This document shows, piece by piece, positions 25,109 through 33,225 of a stretch of 64,000 nucleotides of DNA. Positions within the stretch are counted from its first letter, which is position 1, and each line of letters opens with the position of its first letter. The position numbers were made by a program, and so were the translations under genes. Under the pieces are notes generated by a model, which was not told the DNA's origin, did no database searches, and saw only the letters and a list, made by a program, of their open reading frames with translations. This stretch comes from Brachybacterium sp. P6-10-X1 (GTDB taxonomy: Bacteria > Actinomycetota > Actinomycetes > Actinomycetales > Dermabacteraceae): contig NZ_CP017297.1 of the NCBI RefSeq assembly GCF_001969445.1, positions 3,472,001 to 3,536,000 on the forward strand, written 5' to 3'.

Positions 25109-26125
25109 TCAGCCCTTGATGGCGCCGGTGATGACGCCCTTGGAGAAGTACTTCTGCAGGAAGGGGTAGACCGTGATGATCGGGGCGAGGGCCACGACGA
25201 CGACGGCCATCTTGATCGACTGCGGCGGGGGCGCCTGCTGGACGCCGAGCTGGTCCGCTGTCAGGGAGCTGCCCTGGATGACGTAGCTGCGCAGGATCAT
25301 CTGGATCGGCCACAGCGACTGATCGCTGATGTAGAGCATCGCGTTGAAGAACGCGTTCCAGAAACCGACCGCGTAGAACAGGCCGATCACGGCGATCACG
25401 GCCTTCGACAGCGGCAGGACCACGGTGCGCAGGATCCGGAAGTCGCTCGCCCCATCGATGCGGGCTGCCTCGATGAGCTCGGAGGGGATGCCCATGAAGA
25501 AGGACCGCATGACGATGAAGTTGAAGCCGACGAAGACGGTCGGCAGGATCAACGACCAGATCGAGTTCAGCAGTCCGAGCTGTTTGACCATGAGGAACAT
25601 GGGGATCAGGCCAGGGCTGAAGAACAGCGTGAGGATGACCGCCATCAGCATGAACTTTCCGCCGAGGACGGGGCGACTGAGCGCGTAGGCCATGCAGATG
25701 GTGACGAACAGGGCGAGCAGCGTTCCGACCACGGTGACGAAAGCGCTCACGCCGAGAGAACGGAACACGAGGGGACTGGAGAAGATCGTCCGGTAGGCCT
25801 CGAGCGTCGGATCCGTCGGGAACAGCACGTAGCCGCCGGCATCCCGGATCTGCTCGGCCGATGCGAGCGAGGTGGAGACCACCACGAGCAGCGGGACGAC
25901 GATCGAGATGCTGATCGCGGTGATGACGAAGGCTTTCGCGAACGTCAGGGGGACGCTCGGCTTCTCCATCCAGGCCGGCCGCTGGGACTGCCCGAAGGCG
26001 AATCTCCAGATCCGCTGATGCAGGCCGGGGGAGCCGGGCCTCCGCGTCGCCGAGCGTGACGCACGGCGCGGACCGTCCTCGACGGCGTCGGACTCGTGGT
26101 GGAGGGTGACGGGGCGTGTGGTCAT
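25109..26125 (-). CDS. Carbohydrate ABC importer permease (LplC/YtcP type)
   Basis: A 338-residue permease with a long charged N-terminal tail (about 60 residues), six helices and the EAA loop LIEAARIDGASDFRILRTVVLPL near residue 215. It carries the C-terminal YFSKGVITGAIKG ending characteristic of YtcP/LplC proteins. Its start overlaps the stop of the partner permease by 4 bp. Confidence 0.9.
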   Translation of the reverse strand: MTTRPVTLHHESDAVEDGPRRASRSATRRPGSPGLHQRIWRFAFGQSQRPAWMEKPSVPLTFAKAFVITAISISIVVPLLVVVSTSLASAEQIRDAGGYVLFPTDPTLEAYRTIFSSPLVFRSLGVSAFVTVVGTLLALFVTICMAYALSRPVLGGKFMLMAVILTLFFSPGLIPMFLMVKQLGLLNSIWSLILPTVFVGFNFIVMRSFFMGIPSELIEAARIDGASDFRILRTVVLPLSKAVIAVIGLFYAVGFWNAFFNAMLYISDQSLWPIQMILRSYVIQGSSLTADQLGVQQAPPPQSIKMAVVVVALAPIITVYPFLQKYFSKGVITGAIKG

Positions 26126-27132
26126 TGGGGCCTCCCGCGGTAGATGCCGTCCTCGCCGAGCATGTGAGCGATCTTGTTGGCGATGAGGACGAGGACGGTG
26201 CCGACGATTCCCTTGGCGAGTCCGGCCGCAGCACCCATCGACCAGTCACCCCCGATCACTCCCGTGTAATAGGAGTAGGTGTCCAGCACTTCGGCGGTGT
26301 CCGCCCCGACGGCGTCGCGCTGCAGGATGAACTGCTCGAATCCGACGGTGAGGATGTTCCCGAGGTTGAGGATGAGCAGCAGCACGATCACCGGGCGCAT
26401 CCCCGGCAGCGTGATGTGCCAGGCGCGGCGGAAGCGCCCCGCCCCGTCGGCCGCGGCGGACTCGTACAGCGATGGATCGATGGAGGCCAGCGCTGCGAGG
26501 AAGATGATCATTCCCCAGCCCGTGTCCTTCCAGGCGATCTCCCCGACGATCAGCAGGGCGAAGGTGTCCGAATTGGTCATGAAGGGGATGGGGTCCCAGC
26601 CATGGCTCACCAGGAACTGGTTGATGAAACCGGCGCCCCCGAGCATCTGCTGGAACAACGCGATCACCAGCACCCACGAGAGGAAATGCGGCAGATAGAC
26701 GATCGACTGGAAGGCCTTGCGCAGGCGCGGGCTGACCATCGAGTCGACGATCAGAGCCAACAGGATCGGGAGCGGGAAGAACAGCACCAGCTGGAAGGCG
26801 GCATAGACCAGGGTGTTGCGCAGGGAGAGGAGGAAACGATCGTCCTGGACGAGCTCGACGAACTTCTCGAGCCCGACGAACGGCGCCTCCCAGATCGAGT
26901 AGTAGGGGTAGTAGTCCTGGAACGCGATGACGTTGCCGAGGATCGGGATGTAGAAGAACAGGAGCAGTGCCAGCGCACCGGGGATCATCAGGACCAGCAT
27001 CTGCCAGTCCCGGCGCAGGCGAGACCGCAAGGAGGCGCGGGGTCGGCGTCGGGCATCGAGGGGTTCCGGTGCCGGCGCGTCCACCGCCGCTCCTCGCGGC
27101 GCAGGTGGCTGCGCGATGGGTGACGTACTCAC
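26122..27132 (-). CDS. Carbohydrate ABC importer permease (LplB type)
   Basis: A 336-residue permease that heads the importer operon. It has the LplB-type landmarks AFQDYYPYYSIWEAPFVGLEKF near residue 75 and the EAA loop LYESAAADGAGRFRRAWHITLPGM near 225-248. The first 40 residues are cytosolic and basic. It is divergent from the dehydrogenase gene, with a 199-bp shared control region. Confidence 0.9.
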   Translation of the reverse strand: MSTSPIAQPPAPRGAAVDAPAPEPLDARRRPRASLRSRLRRDWQMLVLMIPGALALLLFFYIPILGNVIAFQDYYPYYSIWEAPFVGLEKFVELVQDDRFLLSLRNTLVYAAFQLVLFFPLPILLALIVDSMVSPRLRKAFQSIVYLPHFLSWVLVIALFQQMLGGAGFINQFLVSHGWDPIPFMTNSDTFALLIVGEIAWKDTGWGMIIFLAALASIDPSLYESAAADGAGRFRRAWHITLPGMRPVIVLLLILNLGNILTVGFEQFILQRDAVGADTAEVLDTYSYYTGVIGGDWSMGAAAGLAKGIVGTVLVLIANKIAHMLGEDGIYRGRPQ

Positions 27133-27193
27133 GAGACATGTCCTCTCGGTGACTGCCCTGCGGAGGGTCTCCCGCCGGAGAAAGCATCGGTGC

Positions 27194-27244
27194 TTGACAG
27201 GGTGAGACTGAGGGTAAATGCTTTAACGCAGGATGTAAATCGGT
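27194..27244. promoter_or_regulatory. Divergent control region, importer versus dehydrogenase
   Basis: This is an AT-rich island in a GC-rich gap. It contains a -35-like TTGACA (27194-27199) on the plus strand, the imperfect palindrome TAAATGCTTTAA at 27215-27226 and a second GTAAAT about 20 bp later. A LacI-type repressor site is possible, but I cannot fix a promoter with confidence. Confidence 0.35.
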
Positions 27245-27331
27245 TCGGTGACATAGCGTTCCCTCGGACCCCAGACCTGGCGCGCGACGGCGCCGGCGTG
27301 CGACGTGTGTTTGTGAAAGTGGTGCTTCTCC

Positions 27332-28525
27332 ATGACTGACCTCCGTATCGGCGTGACCGGCTTCGGAGCCCGTGGCGGCCTCGCCCGCCATGCCCACCGC
27401 CCCGGGGAGGGGTCGCGCGTCACGGTGGTGGCCGATCCGACCGAGCGGGGGCGGGACTCGGCCCGGGAAGAGTTCGGGGGCGAGGTGGCGACCGTCGACT
27501 CGGTCGAGCAGCTCCTCGCCGAGCACGAGGTCGATGCGGTGATGATCCTGGCGCCCGACTTCGCCCACGCCGAGGTGGCGCTGCAGACGCTCGATGCCGG
27601 CATCCCCACCTTCTGCGAGAAACCGATGGCGATCCGGGTCGAGGACACCGACGCGATGCTGGCGCTGGCGCACCGGAAGCGCACCCGCCTCTACGTCGGC
27701 CACAACATGCGGCACATGCCGGTGGTGCGGCAGATGAAGGAGATCGTCGACTCCGGCCGCATCGGCCGGGTGCGCGCCATCTGGTGCCGGCACTTCGTGG
27801 GCACCGGCGGCGACTTCTACTTCAAGGACTGGCACGCCGAGCGGTCCAAGGCCACCAGCCTGCTGCTGCAGAAGGGCGCCCACGACATCGACGTCATCCA
27901 CTGGCTGGCCGGCGGGTACACCCGGCGCGTCTCCGGGATCGGTGACCTGGCCGTCTACGGGGACATCACCGATCGGCGCGACAACTCCGACCGGCGCATG
28001 TGGGACTGGTTCGACGCCGACATCTGGCCGCCGACGGCGCAGAAGGAGCTGAACCCCGTCATCGACGTCGAGGACATCTCGATGCTGAACATGACCTTGG
28101 ACAACGGCGTGCTGGCCTCCTACGAGCAGTGCCACTTCACGCCGGACTACTTCCGCAACTACACGGTCATCGGTGACGCCGGACGGATCGAGAACATGGG
28201 CGACGGCGGGGGCGACCAGATCCACATCTGGGAGTCCCGCCGCTCCGGCCCGGGCGCCCCGGACGCGGTCGAGGTGATCTCGCGGGGCGATGGCGGCCAC
28301 GGCGGCGCCGACCCGAACCTGGTGGCGGAGTTCCTGCGCTTCGCCCGCGACGGCGGCACCACCGATGTCTCCGTCATCGCAGCCCGCGAGGCGGTCGCCA
28401 CCGGCGTCTACGGCGCGGAGTCCATCCGTCACGGCGGCGTGCCGTACGACATCCCGGCGGTCCCCGACGAGATCGTCCGGTACTTCGACGGCGGGCAGCA
28501 GGCGTCGCAGACCGTCGGGGCCTGA
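27332..28525 (+). CDS. Gfo/Idh/MocA-family oxidoreductase
   Basis: A 397-residue NAD(P)-dependent sugar or cyclitol dehydrogenase. The N-terminal Rossmann fold opens RIGVTGFGARGGLAR, the FCEKPMA motif near residue 95 supplies the conserved EKP lysine, and the HDIDVIHWLAGG segment near 185 matches the (G/H)D..D family pattern. The C-terminal half is the alpha/beta dimerisation domain. It starts without a strong ribosome site. It faces the LplABC importer and precedes a phosphomutase, so it probably converts the imported sugar; which position is oxidised is unknown. Confidence 0.85.
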   Translation: MTDLRIGVTGFGARGGLARHAHRPGEGSRVTVVADPTERGRDSAREEFGGEVATVDSVEQLLAEHEVDAVMILAPDFAHAEVALQTLDAGIPTFCEKPMAIRVEDTDAMLALAHRKRTRLYVGHNMRHMPVVRQMKEIVDSGRIGRVRAIWCRHFVGTGGDFYFKDWHAERSKATSLLLQKGAHDIDVIHWLAGGYTRRVSGIGDLAVYGDITDRRDNSDRRMWDWFDADIWPPTAQKELNPVIDVEDISMLNMTLDNGVLASYEQCHFTPDYFRNYTVIGDAGRIENMGDGGGDQIHIWESRRSGPGAPDAVEVISRGDGGHGGADPNLVAEFLRFARDGGTTDVSVIAAREAVATGVYGAESIRHGGVPYDIPAVPDEIVRYFDGGQQASQTVGA

Positions 28526-28552
28526 GGGCCTGAGAACCTGAGGACCTGAGGG
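28521..28552. repeat. 8-bp tandem repeat spanning a stop codon, 4 copies
   Basis: CCTGAGGG-type units at 28521, 28529, 28537 and 28545. The dehydrogenase TGA stop lies inside the first unit. Confidence 0.8.
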
Positions 28553-28598
28553 CATCGAGACGACCCTGGAAACGACCCCCACCCCAGGAGGAGATCCC

Positions 28599-30017
28599 AT
28601 GATCAGATTCGGCACCGGCGGCTGGCGAGCCATCATCGGAGACGAGTTCACCCGCGAGAACGTGCGTCTGCTCGCGCAGGGTCTCGCCGACAGGATGCAC
28701 GACGAGGACGTGGTCGCACGCGGAGTCGTCCTCAGCTATGACCGTCGCTTCCTCTCCGATGTCGCCGCCTGGTGGGCGATCGAGGTGCTCGCGGCGAATG
28801 ATGTGCCGGTCACCGTCATCACCCGCCCCGTTCCCACCCCGATGTGCATGTGGACCGTGAAGCAGCAGGGCAGCGCCTACGGGATCACGGTCACCGCCTC
28901 CCACAACCCGGCGCTGTACAACGGCATCAAGGTGTTCACCGAAGGCGGCCGTGATGCCGAACTGGAGGTCACCGACGAGATCGCCGCGCACGTCGCCACG
29001 CTGGACGCCTCTGCGGTGCGCTCCCTCGCCCCGCACGAGGTGCGAGACAGCCCCCTGGTCACCCAGCAGAGCTCCATCAACTGGTACCTCGACGCGATCA
29101 TCGAGCAGCTGGACCTGGAGACCATCCGCCACGCCCACCTGTCCGTGGTGCTGGACCCCATGTTCGGCGTGGCCCAGACCAGCCTGCAGACGATCCTCGT
29201 CAGCGCCCGCTGCGAGGTCTCCGTCATCAACGCCCGCCACGACCCGCTGTTCGGCGGTCGCATGCCGTCCCCCGCGGAGGGCAGCCTCGCGCCGCTGCGC
29301 CAGGCGGTCCTGGACCAGGGCGCGGACCTCGGCATCGCGACCGACGGCGACGCCGACCGGCTCGGCATCATCGACGACCGCGGGAACTACCTCAGCCCCA
29401 ACCAGGTGCTCGTGCTGCTGTACGAGTACCTGCTCAACGGCAAGGGGTGGAGTGGGCCGGTGGTGCGCAACCTCTCGACCACCCACCTGCTGGACCGGGT
29501 CGCCGCCGCGCACGGCGAGACCTGCTACGAGGTCCCCGTGGGCTTCAAATGGATCAGCTCGAAGATGGCGGAGACCGACGCCGTGATCGGCGGGGAGTCC
29601 TCCGGCGGCCTCACCGTGCGCGGGCACATCCCCGGCAAGGACGGCATCCACGCCGGGAGCCTGCTGGTGGAGATGGTCGCCCGCTCCGAGAAGAAGCTCT
29701 CGGAGATCTACGCCGACCTCGTCGAGCGCTACGGTGAGCTGGTGATGGAGGAGTCCTCCTACGGATACACGCCCGCGCGCCGCGAGGAACTGCAGCGACG
29801 GATCTTCGAGGAGCACGACCTGCCCGCCTTCGACCGGGAGATCGATCGGACCTCCTGGGAGGACGGCTGCAAGGTGTACTTCGCCGACGACTCCTGGCTG
29901 ACCATCCGCTTCTCCGGCACGGAACCGGTCATCCGGGTGTTCTCCGAGGCGGGCACCGCCGAGGAGGCCAAGGAGCTGTCCCGTACCGTCGCCGACCACT
30001 ACGCGCTGAAGGCCTGA
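28599..30017 (+). CDS. Phosphoglucomutase/phosphomannomutase-family enzyme
   Basis: A 472-residue alpha-D-phosphohexomutase. The phosphoserine loop TASHNPALYNGIK near residue 105, the Mg-binding ATDGDADRLG near 248, the sugar-binding GGESSGG near 333 and the phosphate-binding FSGTEPVIR near 446 are all present and intact, so it should be active. It starts MIRFGTGGWRAIIGDEF, typical of the phosphoglucomutase-like subgroup. AGGAGGAGA precedes the ATG. It follows the dehydrogenase by 73 bp and is probably co-transcribed with it. Confidence 0.88.
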   Translation: MIRFGTGGWRAIIGDEFTRENVRLLAQGLADRMHDEDVVARGVVLSYDRRFLSDVAAWWAIEVLAANDVPVTVITRPVPTPMCMWTVKQQGSAYGITVTASHNPALYNGIKVFTEGGRDAELEVTDEIAAHVATLDASAVRSLAPHEVRDSPLVTQQSSINWYLDAIIEQLDLETIRHAHLSVVLDPMFGVAQTSLQTILVSARCEVSVINARHDPLFGGRMPSPAEGSLAPLRQAVLDQGADLGIATDGDADRLGIIDDRGNYLSPNQVLVLLYEYLLNGKGWSGPVVRNLSTTHLLDRVAAAHGETCYEVPVGFKWISSKMAETDAVIGGESSGGLTVRGHIPGKDGIHAGSLLVEMVARSEKKLSEIYADLVERYGELVMEESSYGYTPARREELQRRIFEEHDLPAFDREIDRTSWEDGCKVYFADDSWLTIRFSGTEPVIRVFSEAGTAEEAKELSRTVADHYALKA

Positions 30018-30088
30018 CGCCGGGCCGTCCCGGCCTCCGCGCGCACGGCGGAGCCCGCGCGGCGTTCAGCTCCTCGGCGGTCCTGCCC

Positions 30089-30214
30089 GGCGAGCTCCCT
30101 TCCTGCTCGGCGGTCCTGCCCGGCGAGTTCCTTTCCTGCCCGGCGAGTTCCCTTCCTGCCCGGCGAGCTCCTTTCCTGCTCGGCGAGCTCCCTTCCTGCC
30201 CGGCGAGTTCTGCG
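30089..30214. repeat. Tandem minisatellite, 20-bp unit, about 6 copies (in a 317-bp gap)
   Basis: CGGCGAGTTCCCTTCCTGCC units have exact 20-bp spacing from 30121 to 30201, with looser copies before. The last unit runs straight into the left arm of the palindromic element at 30202, whose first bases equal the unit start. The remainder of the gap 30018-30334 shows only a second short duplication near 30238-30291. Confidence 0.85.
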
Positions 30215-30261
30215 CTCTCGTTCCCAAAGGCTCGTGTGGCACCGAGAACGTAGAGCTCGCC
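30202..30261. repeat. Copy A of a dispersed 60-bp imperfect palindrome
   Basis: GGCGAGTTCTGCGCTCTCGTT on the left pairs with AACGTAGAGCTCGCC on the right, with mismatches. It matches the element at 31188 at 45 of 60 positions without gaps and in the same orientation. It lies between the convergent phosphomutase and NUDIX genes. Confidence 0.75.
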
Positions 30262-30334
30262 CGGCACGGAGAACCTATTGCTCGACCGGCACCGCCGTGG
30301 CTGGAACCCTGCCCGGTTCTTCGGTCCGCACCTT

Positions 30335-30712
30335 CTACCGGGAGAGGATGCTGTTCTTGTACCCCTGCGGCATCGGGGTCGCGAGTGCCTCGTCGACCGT
30401 GAACCAGCGCAGGTCGGAGTGCTCCTCGCTCACCTGGGGAGCAGATGTGTCGCTGATCGACGCGCAGTAGGTCACGACGCAGACCCGGCCGAGCTCGCCG
30501 AGGTCGTAGATCCACGAGTCGAGGATCGGGCCGACGTCGACGGTGATCCCCGCCTCTTCGCGCAGCTCGCGCCGAAGCGTCTCCTGCGGCGAGGCGTCCT
30601 CCGGATCGGGGCGGCCGCCCAACAGCTCCCACTCCTCGCGGGGATTGCGCCCCAGTAGCACGCGGTCCTGGTCATCCAGCACGACCGCCTTGATCGAGAC
30701 GTTCAGCGCCAT
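30335..30712 (-). CDS. NUDIX hydrolase
   Basis: A 125-residue cytosolic NUDIX protein with a complete box: GGRPDPEDASPQETLRRELR, then EEAGI, residues about 33-57, fitting G-x5-E-x7-R-E-U-x-E-E-x-G-U. It should hydrolyse a nucleoside diphosphate linked to another group, possibly oxidised nucleotides. It starts 6 bp after the MazG-like stop and is co-transcribed with it. The pair looks like a nucleotide-pool cleaning unit. Confidence 0.85.
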   Translation of the reverse strand: MALNVSIKAVVLDDQDRVLLGRNPREEWELLGGRPDPEDASPQETLRRELREEAGITVDVGPILDSWIYDLGELGRVCVVTYCASISDTSAPQVSEEHSDLRWFTVDEALATPMPQGYKNSILSR

Positions 30713-30718
30713 GGCAGG

Positions 30719-31099
30719 TCAGCTGTCGCTCGCACCGGAGGCGCGCAGGGGTGAACCGCCTGCGCCGCCCGCAGCGCCGACGTCGACGGACCCGGCGCGC
30801 TCGTACCGGAACCACTTGTCGGCGACCGCCTGTTCGGGGTCGATGTCCATCTGCCGTGCGTAGACCAGGCACATCCCGAGCACGTCGCCCAGCTCCTCGG
30901 CCACCACGCGCTGCTGCTCCTCGGGGGACCTGCCGCGGTCACGGCTCTGCCCGGACGCGGTCAGATGCGCCTGCGCGAGCTCCCCGACCTCCTCGGTGAG
31001 CTTCAGCAGCGCCCACTGCCCGGACCTCTCGATGCTGTAGACCTCCGCATACTGCGCAGAGAGCTTCTCGATGCGGTCGGCGATGTGGTTCAGCTCCAT
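30719..31099 (-). CDS. MazG-like nucleotide pyrophosphohydrolase
   Basis: A 126-residue all-alpha NTP-PPase. The metal-binding pattern KLTEEVGELAQAHL near residue 33 and the downstream EELGDVLGMCLVYARQMDID near 67 give the EExxE...ExxD layout of the MazG/MazG-like superfamily. It should split non-canonical NTPs to NMP and PPi. The ATG has no ribosome site, but a TAGGTT -10 box sits 6 nt upstream, so the mRNA is probably leaderless. First gene of a two-gene unit with the NUDIX hydrolase. Confidence 0.8.
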   Translation of the reverse strand: MELNHIADRIEKLSAQYAEVYSIERSGQWALLKLTEEVGELAQAHLTASGQSRDRGRSPEEQQRVVAEELGDVLGMCLVYARQMDIDPEQAVADKWFRYERAGSVDVGAAGGAGGSPLRASGASDS

Positions 31100-31105
31100 C
31101 CGAGC

Positions 31106-31111
31106 AACCTA
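31106..31111 (-). promoter_or_regulatory. -10 box of a likely leaderless promoter (MazG-like/NUDIX unit)
   Basis: TAGGTT on the minus strand ends 6 nt before the ATG at 31099, and no Shine-Dalgarno is present. Confidence 0.55.
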
Positions 31112-31187
31112 CCGGCTCCTCCCACCCGCCGCGGCCCTCCCTTCGCATCCGCCCGGCCGACCCCAGCCCCCCCACCCGGTTCCGGAC

Positions 31188-31247
31188 GGCGAGCTCTGCG
31201 GTCTTGTTCCCATAGCGCGGTATGCCGCCGTCAACGCAGAGCTCGGC
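31188..31247. repeat. Copy B of a dispersed 60-bp imperfect palindrome
   Basis: The left arm GGCGAGCTCTGCGGT and right arm AACGCAGAGCTCGGC are complementary apart from end mismatches. It is the best-preserved copy. Together with copy A it brackets the NUDIX/MazG unit. Confidence 0.75.
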
Positions 31248-31527
31248 ACCGGGAGTTCGGGGACGATGCCTCGGGCTCTCTGTCTCCTCGTGGGACGGGC
31301 ACACCGCGACCCAGGCCGCGTATCCCGCCATCGGGCCGAGCTTCGTGCACGACGATCCCGAGGCGATGTCGCGTCTGGGGGAGGTGGCCGATCGGATCGG
31401 ACGCCAGGTCCTCGACGCCGATCCTGCGCTGGTCGCGCGGTACCTCAGGGAGGCGAACGCCCTCTTCGACGCCGTGCGCGATGGAGTCGGCTCCGCGGCC
31501 GATCAGCCGTCGTCGACCACCCCGTAG
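31222..31527 (+). CDS. Short hypothetical ORF, possible gene fragment
   Basis: An open frame of up to 101 codons. The first 30 codons lie in the palindromic element and look non-coding. From about 31314 on the frame has strong third-position GC and a sensible helical peptide (RLGEVADRIGRQVLDAD, then a tyrosine- and leucine-containing helix). Its 3' end overlaps the convergent monooxygenase gene by 25 bp. It could be the surviving tail of a truncated gene or a small real gene starting at an internal GTG. I do not recognise a family. Confidence 0.3.
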   Translation: MPPSTQSSAPGVRGRCLGLSVSSWDGHTATQAAYPAIGPSFVHDDPEAMSRLGEVADRIGRQVLDADPALVARYLREANALFDAVRDGVGSAADQPSSTTP

Positions 31528-33044
31528 GTCTCGAGGGCCTCGCGCACATCGGCGGTGGCGCTCGCGCCGGCGTGCACGGGGAAGGACGCGGCGACGAAGC
31601 CGTCGGGCCGCATGAGGTACAGCCGGTCATCGCGGAGCCTGCCGTTCCAGTCCGGGGTGAAGGCATAGGGCCCCTCGATCCAGTCGGGGGCGGCGGGGGG
31701 CCGGTCCGCCTCGATGCCGTAGGTGTGCAGCTGCCAGCTCATCGATCGCAGCACGTCCCGGTTCGCCGCGGTCGGCGGCAGGCGGAGGCCGACGGCGCGA
31801 TCGCGGGCCCACCGCGGCACCGGCTCGCCGTCGGCCACGGCGTGGTACCTGATGCGGTACTGCCCGAGCAGACCGCCCAGACGCGGGCCGAGCGCGGAGG
31901 CGAGCACCCGTGGGGCGAGCGTGGCGAGCACATCGCGGGCGCGCCGGCGCAGGAACGCCGTTCCGCGTCCCGGCCGGGCGATCACCCCGAAGGCTCGGTC
32001 GGTGGCGTTGATCAGGGACATCGCCACCGGCCGACGCTCGGCCTCGTACCGCTCCAGCGCGACAGCATCGAGATGACCGGCGGTGACGTCGGCCAGCAGG
32101 TTCGCGAGGTGATGGGCGTCCTGCAACCCGGTGTTCATCCCCTGCCCGCCGACGGGGGAGTGCACGTGGGCGGCGTCCCCGGCGAGGAACACCGCTCCGC
32201 AGCGGAAATGCGTGGCCACCCGGTGGTGGACGCGGTAGGCGGAGAACCAGTCGATGGTCTCGTAGCTGATCCCGAGGTCCTCCCGCACCGCCGCGAGCGC
32301 CTCGTCCGGATCCGGGTCCTCCCCGCCCTGCAGCCAGATCACGCGCACGTGACCCGCCGGACCCAGCGGGAAGGTGACCGCGAACCGCTGCTGCCCGAAG
32401 CGGGCCGCGAGCGACTCCTCGGGGACACCGGCCACGCCCCACAGATCGGCCACGCAGAAGGTCGCATCATCGGTGACGCCCTCGAAGGGCAGGTCCAGGT
32501 CGTGGCGCACCGGGGAACTCGCGCCGTCGGCCCCGATCGCCCAGCGGGCGCGGATCCGCACCGGACCGTCGGGCCCCTCGGCCTGCACCTCGACGTGCTC
32601 GTCGCCGGCGGACGCTCCGGACTCGAGGTCCACCAGACGGTGGCCCCAGCGGACCGGGTGCCCCTCGGCCTCGAGCGTCGCCGCCAGCAGCTCCTCGTTC
32701 CGGGACTGCTCGAAGACCTGGATTCCGGGATACGGCGTCCAGTCGGTCTGCGCCGCGAGGATGTCGACGCCCCCGGGGTCGGCCTCGGCCCCGATCTGGA
32801 AGCGCCGTGCGGGATTGGCGCCGGCGAGCACCTGCTCGGCGAGGCCCAGCTGGTCGTAGATCTCCATGCTGCGGGCCTGGACCACGAGAGCCCGTGATTC
32901 CTGCGTCGGCCCGGCCTTCCCGTCGATCACCAGGGCGTCCACGCCGCGACGGGCCAGGACCAGACCGGCCATCAGGCCCGTCGGTCCCGCGCCGACGACC
33001 AGCACGTCGGTCTGCAGCAGCGGTGGATTCGTGGTGCGGGCCAT
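31503..33044 (-). CDS. FAD-dependent aromatic monooxygenase (PheA/TfdB/rifampicin-hydroxylase type)
   Basis: A class A flavoprotein hydroxylase of about 513 residues, a paralogue in architecture of the gene at 5409-6929. It shows the N-terminal VLVVGAGPTGLMAGLVLARRG, the DG motif region IGADGASSPVRHDLD near residue 175 and GDAAHVHSPVGGQGMNTGLQDA near 293. A C-terminal thioredoxin-like domain follows. The ATG at 33044 is preferred over the upstream one because GGAAGGA lies 6 nt before it. No regulator is adjacent. The substrate is unknown; detoxifying hydroxylation is a fair guess. Confidence 0.8.
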   Translation of the reverse strand: MARTTNPPLLQTDVLVVGAGPTGLMAGLVLARRGVDALVIDGKAGPTQESRALVVQARSMEIYDQLGLAEQVLAGANPARRFQIGAEADPGGVDILAAQTDWTPYPGIQVFEQSRNEELLAATLEAEGHPVRWGHRLVDLESGASAGDEHVEVQAEGPDGPVRIRARWAIGADGASSPVRHDLDLPFEGVTDDATFCVADLWGVAGVPEESLAARFGQQRFAVTFPLGPAGHVRVIWLQGGEDPDPDEALAAVREDLGISYETIDWFSAYRVHHRVATHFRCGAVFLAGDAAHVHSPVGGQGMNTGLQDAHHLANLLADVTAGHLDAVALERYEAERRPVAMSLINATDRAFGVIARPGRGTAFLRRRARDVLATLAPRVLASALGPRLGGLLGQYRIRYHAVADGEPVPRWARDRAVGLRLPPTAANRDVLRSMSWQLHTYGIEADRPPAAPDWIEGPYAFTPDWNGRLRDDRLYLMRPDGFVAASFPVHAGASATADVREALETYGVVDDG

Positions 33045-33225
33045 GGCGATCCTTCCCCTCGGCACGTCGTCGCGCCGAGCACTGGCTCAACGGTAGTCCT
33101 GCGAGCCCCGATACGTCGCGCCGCAGGCGCTTGTACGATCTGCGTCGTCCCCACGACGCTCCGTCCCCGTCCTGTTCCGTCCCCATCCGCGCGCCCGCGG
33201 CACCGCTGCCGCGACAGGAGACCCG

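Noticed and set aside
30018-31250. Composite transposon around the NUDIX-MazG unit
   Set aside because: The flanking elements are about 60 bp and in direct orientation, with no transposase and no visible target duplications. I keep only the observation that two palindromes bracket the unit.
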